Position numbers and translations under genes: made by a program. 64,000 bases of DNA from UBA2588 sp964343075 (GTDB lineage: Bacteria > Chloroflexota > Dehalococcoidia > Lucifugimonadales > UBA3495). The stretch is from assembly GCA_964343075.1 (NCBI GenBank), contig CAYFGT010000001.1:1-64000 (forward strand), written 5' to 3'. Shown piece after piece: positions 61,092 to 64,000 of this stretch. The notes under the pieces were generated by a model. That model worked only from the letters and a program-made list of their open reading frames with translations. It was not told the DNA's origin and did no database searches. Every line of letters starts with the position of its first letter. Positions within the stretch are counted from its first letter, which is position 1.

Positions 61092-63491
61092 TTATAAGAC
61101 ATGAATAGGGTCGACATCAACCAAGCAATTCGACTTGGACGAGTATTGAGTTAGTACTCTTTGCACATTAGACCCTCTAACAATCACATGCCAACGATAC
61201 CGTCCTCTTGCCTTCTTAGGCAGGCCTGGAGCAGGCCCCATTATTTCTATGTTTTTTAATTCATTTCTTTTGACTAGTTCCCGTAGATGCTTGGCAGCTT
61301 CTGAGGCATTTTTTTGGCAAGTAGTGTTATTCACGTGAGTGAATACCATGTGCGCCATTCTGGTAAAAGGAGGATTGTTAAACTTTTTACGATTGGCAAT
61401 TTCCTGGTTGTACATCGCGAAGTAATCATATTTTTTAAGAAGGGATAGTATGGGATGGTCTGGTTGAAATGTCTGTATAAGAGCTGTGGCATCTGAGCCA
61501 TCCCTACCGGTTCTCCCTATGAATTGATACATCGTAGTGAACCATTGCTCAGATGCCCGAAAATCAGGTAAGTTTATACCCACATCTGCATGGATGGCTC
61601 CAACTAATCTTACATTGGCTACATCTAACCCTTTAGCTATCATTTGAGTCCCAACAAGAATCTGGGTTTGACCATTCTTAAAGTTATTGTAAATGGTTTC
61701 GTTTGCCTCAAATGAATGGGGTGTATCCCCGTCCCATCTTCCAATGGATATGTTCGGGAAAAGCTTTTGAAGTTCATCAACAACTCTTTTGGTCCCGTTT
61801 CCTAAAGTACGCACTTGATTTCCTTTGCATGCTCTGCAGATTTCGTTAAATTTGCGTTTCTTATTGCATGTGTGACAAACCAACGTCTGGTAGTCTTGAT
61901 GGTATGTCATAACAGTGCTACAGCTAGAACAAGTGACTTTGGTACCACATTCGCGACATGAGACAATAGATGCGCTTCCTCGACGGTTCAAAAATAAGAT
62001 CGCCTGCTTTTTGTTTTTTAAGCAGGTGTCTAGTTCGTTCAGCAAAGATCTGCTGAATATACTATTATTCCCTTCTAACAACTCTTCTCGCATATCCACA
62101 ACTTCTATGTTAGTGATGCTAGGATTGGCGGGCCTTGGAACGGCCTTTTCAGGAAGTTCCAATAATTGGTAGAAAGGTCTCTCTGAAGCATTGAAAAACG
62201 TTTCAACGGAAGGAGTAGCACTGCCAAGTAGTAAGGTGGCGTTGTTTTTCAGACATAGTTGTAATGCGACCGTTCTTGCGTGATAGAAAGGTTCGATATC
62301 TTGTTGTTTGTAATTCCATTCATGTTCTTCGTCTATGACTATTATTCCCAAGTTTGATAATGGTGAGAACAAGGCACTTCTAGGGCCCACCACTATTTTA
62401 TAGTGCCCTTGTTGGATGTCGGTCCATATTTCGAATTTTTGCCGAGGTGTCATGTTGCTGTGTAGTGTGCACACTTGCCCTGGGAACCGGTGATCTAGTT
62501 CCTGTAAAGTTTGCGTAGCTAATGAAATTTCAGGAACCAAAAATATGGCAGTCTTACCGTCATCAATTATTTTTTGGATAAGGGCCATATAGACTTCTGT
62601 CTTACCACTCCCTGGTATTCCATGCAGTAAATATCGCTTATGACTGGGATCGCTTGAATTCATGGATTGTCCAATAATATCAACGGCAAGTTTTTGATCA
62701 CGGTTTAGAACATGAGGTTTGGAAATGGGTAATTGGTCAGGTTCTGGTAAGTTGTTAAACCTTGACCAAGATATCCCGATAGTTCCGGATGATAAAAGCT
62801 GATTGAATGTTTTGATTCCTGCGGTTTTCTTAAACTGTGGTAATGATATTCCCTGCGAATCCTCCAGTAATGTAATTGCTTTTGAGCATCTTGAATCCAT
62901 ATGTGCCCAGTGTGTTTTTTGTTCAGAATATGAATGAGAAAGAACAACAGTTTGTGAATATTTTCGTTTGAAAGCTGCTGGGTATTTCTCGACCCTAGAA
63001 AGCAGTTTTTGATTGATGAGTTGTTGAAGGCCGTTCTTGGCAAAGGGTTCCAGCAATTTCTGAATTTCTCGTTCGGAGATAGTATGGATTTGGGATAGTT
63101 GATTGACTAGACTGCTTAGTTCTCCAGGTATGTTACTTAGTTTTTCATGATTGACGTGGTACATGTATGAGATCTTATTTTTGGCTCCTGGGGGCAAAAA
63201 TAATGATAGCGAAGTGAATAATGAAGTTTGGTAATGTCGGCTAATCCAAGCACCGATCGCTAGTTGTTGAGAGCTTAATTTGTAGTTGATTTCCGATGAT
63301 TTTAGTACAGGTTTGATTCTTTTTAATTCGGAAGCTGTTTCATATTGAACGACAATTCCTTGAAGAATATTCTTTCCGAATGGCACCCAGACTAACTCTC
63401 CAATGGTAAAAGGAGATAGATCGTTGTTCTGGTAGGTATATGTCTGGAGTTTACCTATAGGTGAATCAACTGCTATTCCGAGTAATTCCAT
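61092..63491 (-). CDS. priA: Primosomal protein N' (replication restart helicase)
   Basis: 799 residues. The helicase core has GIPGSGKTEVYMALIQ (Walker A), DEEHEWNYKQQDIEP (Walker B) and GRTGRDG. The zinc-binding insert has CRECGTKVTCSSC, CHTCN and CRACKG, eight Cys in all. The N-terminal domain, about 100 residues, is the 3'-end binding fold (LQTYTYQNNDLSPFTIGELVWVPFGKN). It restarts stalled replication forks. It is 36 bases downstream of rplS. Confidence 0.95.
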   Translation of the reverse strand: MELLGIAVDSPIGKLQTYTYQNNDLSPFTIGELVWVPFGKNILQGIVVQYETASELKRIKPVLKSSEINYKLSSQQLAIGAWISRHYQTSLFTSLSLFLPPGAKNKISYMYHVNHEKLSNIPGELSSLVNQLSQIHTISEREIQKLLEPFAKNGLQQLINQKLLSRVEKYPAAFKRKYSQTVVLSHSYSEQKTHWAHMDSRCSKAITLLEDSQGISLPQFKKTAGIKTFNQLLSSGTIGISWSRFNNLPEPDQLPISKPHVLNRDQKLAVDIIGQSMNSSDPSHKRYLLHGIPGSGKTEVYMALIQKIIDDGKTAIFLVPEISLATQTLQELDHRFPGQVCTLHSNMTPRQKFEIWTDIQQGHYKIVVGPRSALFSPLSNLGIIVIDEEHEWNYKQQDIEPFYHARTVALQLCLKNNATLLLGSATPSVETFFNASERPFYQLLELPEKAVPRPANPSITNIEVVDMREELLEGNNSIFSRSLLNELDTCLKNKKQAILFLNRRGSASIVSCRECGTKVTCSSCSTVMTYHQDYQTLVCHTCNKKRKFNEICRACKGNQVRTLGNGTKRVVDELQKLFPNISIGRWDGDTPHSFEANETIYNNFKNGQTQILVGTQMIAKGLDVANVRLVGAIHADVGINLPDFRASEQWFTTMYQFIGRTGRDGSDATALIQTFQPDHPILSLLKKYDYFAMYNQEIANRKKFNNPPFTRMAHMVFTHVNNTTCQKNASEAAKHLRELVKRNELKNIEIMGPAPGLPKKARGRYRWHVIVRGSNVQRVLTQYSSKSNCLVDVDPIHVL

Positions 63492-63527
63492 TTATCGTTA
63501 ACAACGCCTCGAGCAGGTGACAAATAC

Positions 63528-63902
63528 TTAAGATCGAGTGTTGTAGGTATTTTTCTCTTTGATTCTTGCTGCTCTACCTTGCAAACCTCTGAGGTAATAC
63601 AATCTGGATCTTCGCACTGAACCTCTTCGTGTTACTTCAAGTGAGTCTATTAGTGGGGAATTGTATGGGAACACCCTTTCAATACCTATTCCATTTGCTA
63701 TTCGACGAACAGTAAAGTTAGATGCTGGTCCATTACCGTTATCTCTTTTAATCACTACACCTATAAAGGCTTGGATTCTTTCTCGATCGCCTTCTTTAAT
63801 CTTGAAGTTGACTTTGACAGTATCTCCAGGACCGAAATCAGGTAGTTCGTTCTTGTTAGTTTGAAATAATTTGTCGACTTGCATTTGTATTTCCCTAGAC
63901 AT
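63528..63902 (-). CDS. rplS: Ribosomal protein L19
   Basis: 124 residues. FGPGDTVKVNFKIKEGDRERIQAFIGVVI, TVRRIANGIGIERVFPYNSPLIDSLEV and RGSVRRSRLYYLRGLQGRAARIKE are family-typical. It binds 23S rRNA at the 30S-50S interface. The usual partners rpsP and trmD are not here; it stands between priA and a tRNA. Confidence 0.97.
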   Translation of the reverse strand: MSREIQMQVDKLFQTNKNELPDFGPGDTVKVNFKIKEGDRERIQAFIGVVIKRDNGNGPASNFTVRRIANGIGIERVFPYNSPLIDSLEVTRRGSVRRSRLYYLRGLQGRAARIKEKNTYNTRS

Positions 63903-63922
63903 TCATTATTTTGGGCCTTGAA

Positions 63923-63951
63923 AGTATAACTCGATGGGTACGAACGGTCAA
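63923..63951 (-). promoter_or_regulatory. Strong promoter of rplS
   Basis: Minus-strand TTGACC (63951-63946), 17-base spacer, TATACT (63928-63923). Leader about 14 bases to the ATG at 63902. Confidence 0.82.
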
Positions 63952-63958
63952 TATTTGG

Positions 63959-64000
63959 TGGTGGGCGATAGTGGACTCGAACCACTGACCTCTTGCGTGT
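63959..64000 (-). tRNA. tRNA-Val, 3' part (5' half beyond the window)
   Basis: Reading the minus strand, the fragment ends CGCCCACCA, with encoded CCA at 63961-63959 and discriminator A at 63962. The acceptor 3' strand pairs with a GGGCGAU 5' end, the T-arm has GGTTCGAGTCC, and the anticodon stem ends in GCAAG. The loop retains AC of the anticodon followed by AC, which means an NAC anticodon, so valine. The 5' half lies past position 64000. Confidence 0.85.

Noticed and set aside
1..64000. CRISPR arrays, insertion sequences, prophage or integrated elements
   Set aside because: I saw no direct-repeat arrays, transposase or integrase genes, and gene order is housekeeping-like throughout.

Overview
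This is a 64 kb, AT-rich bacterial chromosome segment, almost wholly coding. I annotate 69 protein genes (one cut by the left edge) and one tRNA cut by the right edge. There are no insertion sequences, prophage genes or CRISPR arrays. Gene content points to a free-living heterotroph of the Chloroflexota: subunit a of the ATP synthase has the long N-terminus typical of that phylum, EF-Ts is the short form, S2 has an acidic tail, and isoprenoids come from the MEP pathway. The mix of FMN-dependent LLM monooxygenase, CoA-transferase, xanthine-dehydrogenase-type hydroxylase and methylmalonyl-CoA mutase beside compact housekeeping operons resembles marine SAR202-type Dehalococcoidia. That placement is inference; no 16S rRNA lies in the window.

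Layout. 1-2564 (minus): start of an LLM flavin monooxygenase, a CtaG-like membrane protein with a secreted FixH/YtkA-like partner, an EthD/DUF4286-like double-barrel protein and a DUF378 membrane protein. 2793-8125: a catabolic island of keto-acid hydratase, CitE/HpcH lyase, CaiB CoA-transferase and an orphan molybdenum hydroxylase large subunit. 8129-11863 (minus): ribF-tyrS-methylmalonyl-CoA mutase. 11957-14189 (plus): rsmD-coaD-coiled-coil gene and a bifunctional-nuclease gene. 14318-21147 (plus): complete F-type ATP synthase operon, with a histidine-rich insert in subunit a and an epsilon lacking its C-terminal helices. 21154-23160: a 2-hydroxyacid dehydrogenase and a divergent FAH-fold protein that has lost its metal-ligand glutamates.

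23122-32378 (minus): nine tightly packed genes ybeY-dnaX-ybaB-recR-recO-biotin carrier-uvrA-MBL hydrolase-M16 peptidase. 32505-35042 (plus): unknown protein, metallohydrolase and PAC2-family protein. 35129-36241 (plus): infC-rpmI-rplT, with infC apparently starting at AUA. 36255-41424 (minus): pheS-pheT-moeA-unknown, from a near-consensus promoter. 41542-43634 (plus): MFS carrier and two small uncharacterised proteins. 43636-53908 (minus): pgpA, then rpsB-tsf-pyrH-frr-uppS-cdsA-dxr-rseP-ispG-proS. 53902-56262: endonuclease IV and a divergent zinc alcohol dehydrogenase-cupin pair. 56259-61025 (minus): def-cca-secD-secF. 61092-63902 (minus): priA and rplS. 63959-64000 (minus): 3' half of tRNA-Val.

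How it fits together. The catabolic genes could feed CoA thioesters to central metabolism, with methylmalonyl-CoA mutase handling propionyl-type units and moeA supplying molybdenum cofactor for the hydroxylase. Several operons have recognisable sigma-70 promoters, and four share the -35 hexamer TTGACC. No gene-free stretch exceeds 300 bases. The longest is 2565-2792, a divergent intergenic region where I see no clear element beyond the ribosome sites. Next is 22150-22335, which holds two divergent promoters.
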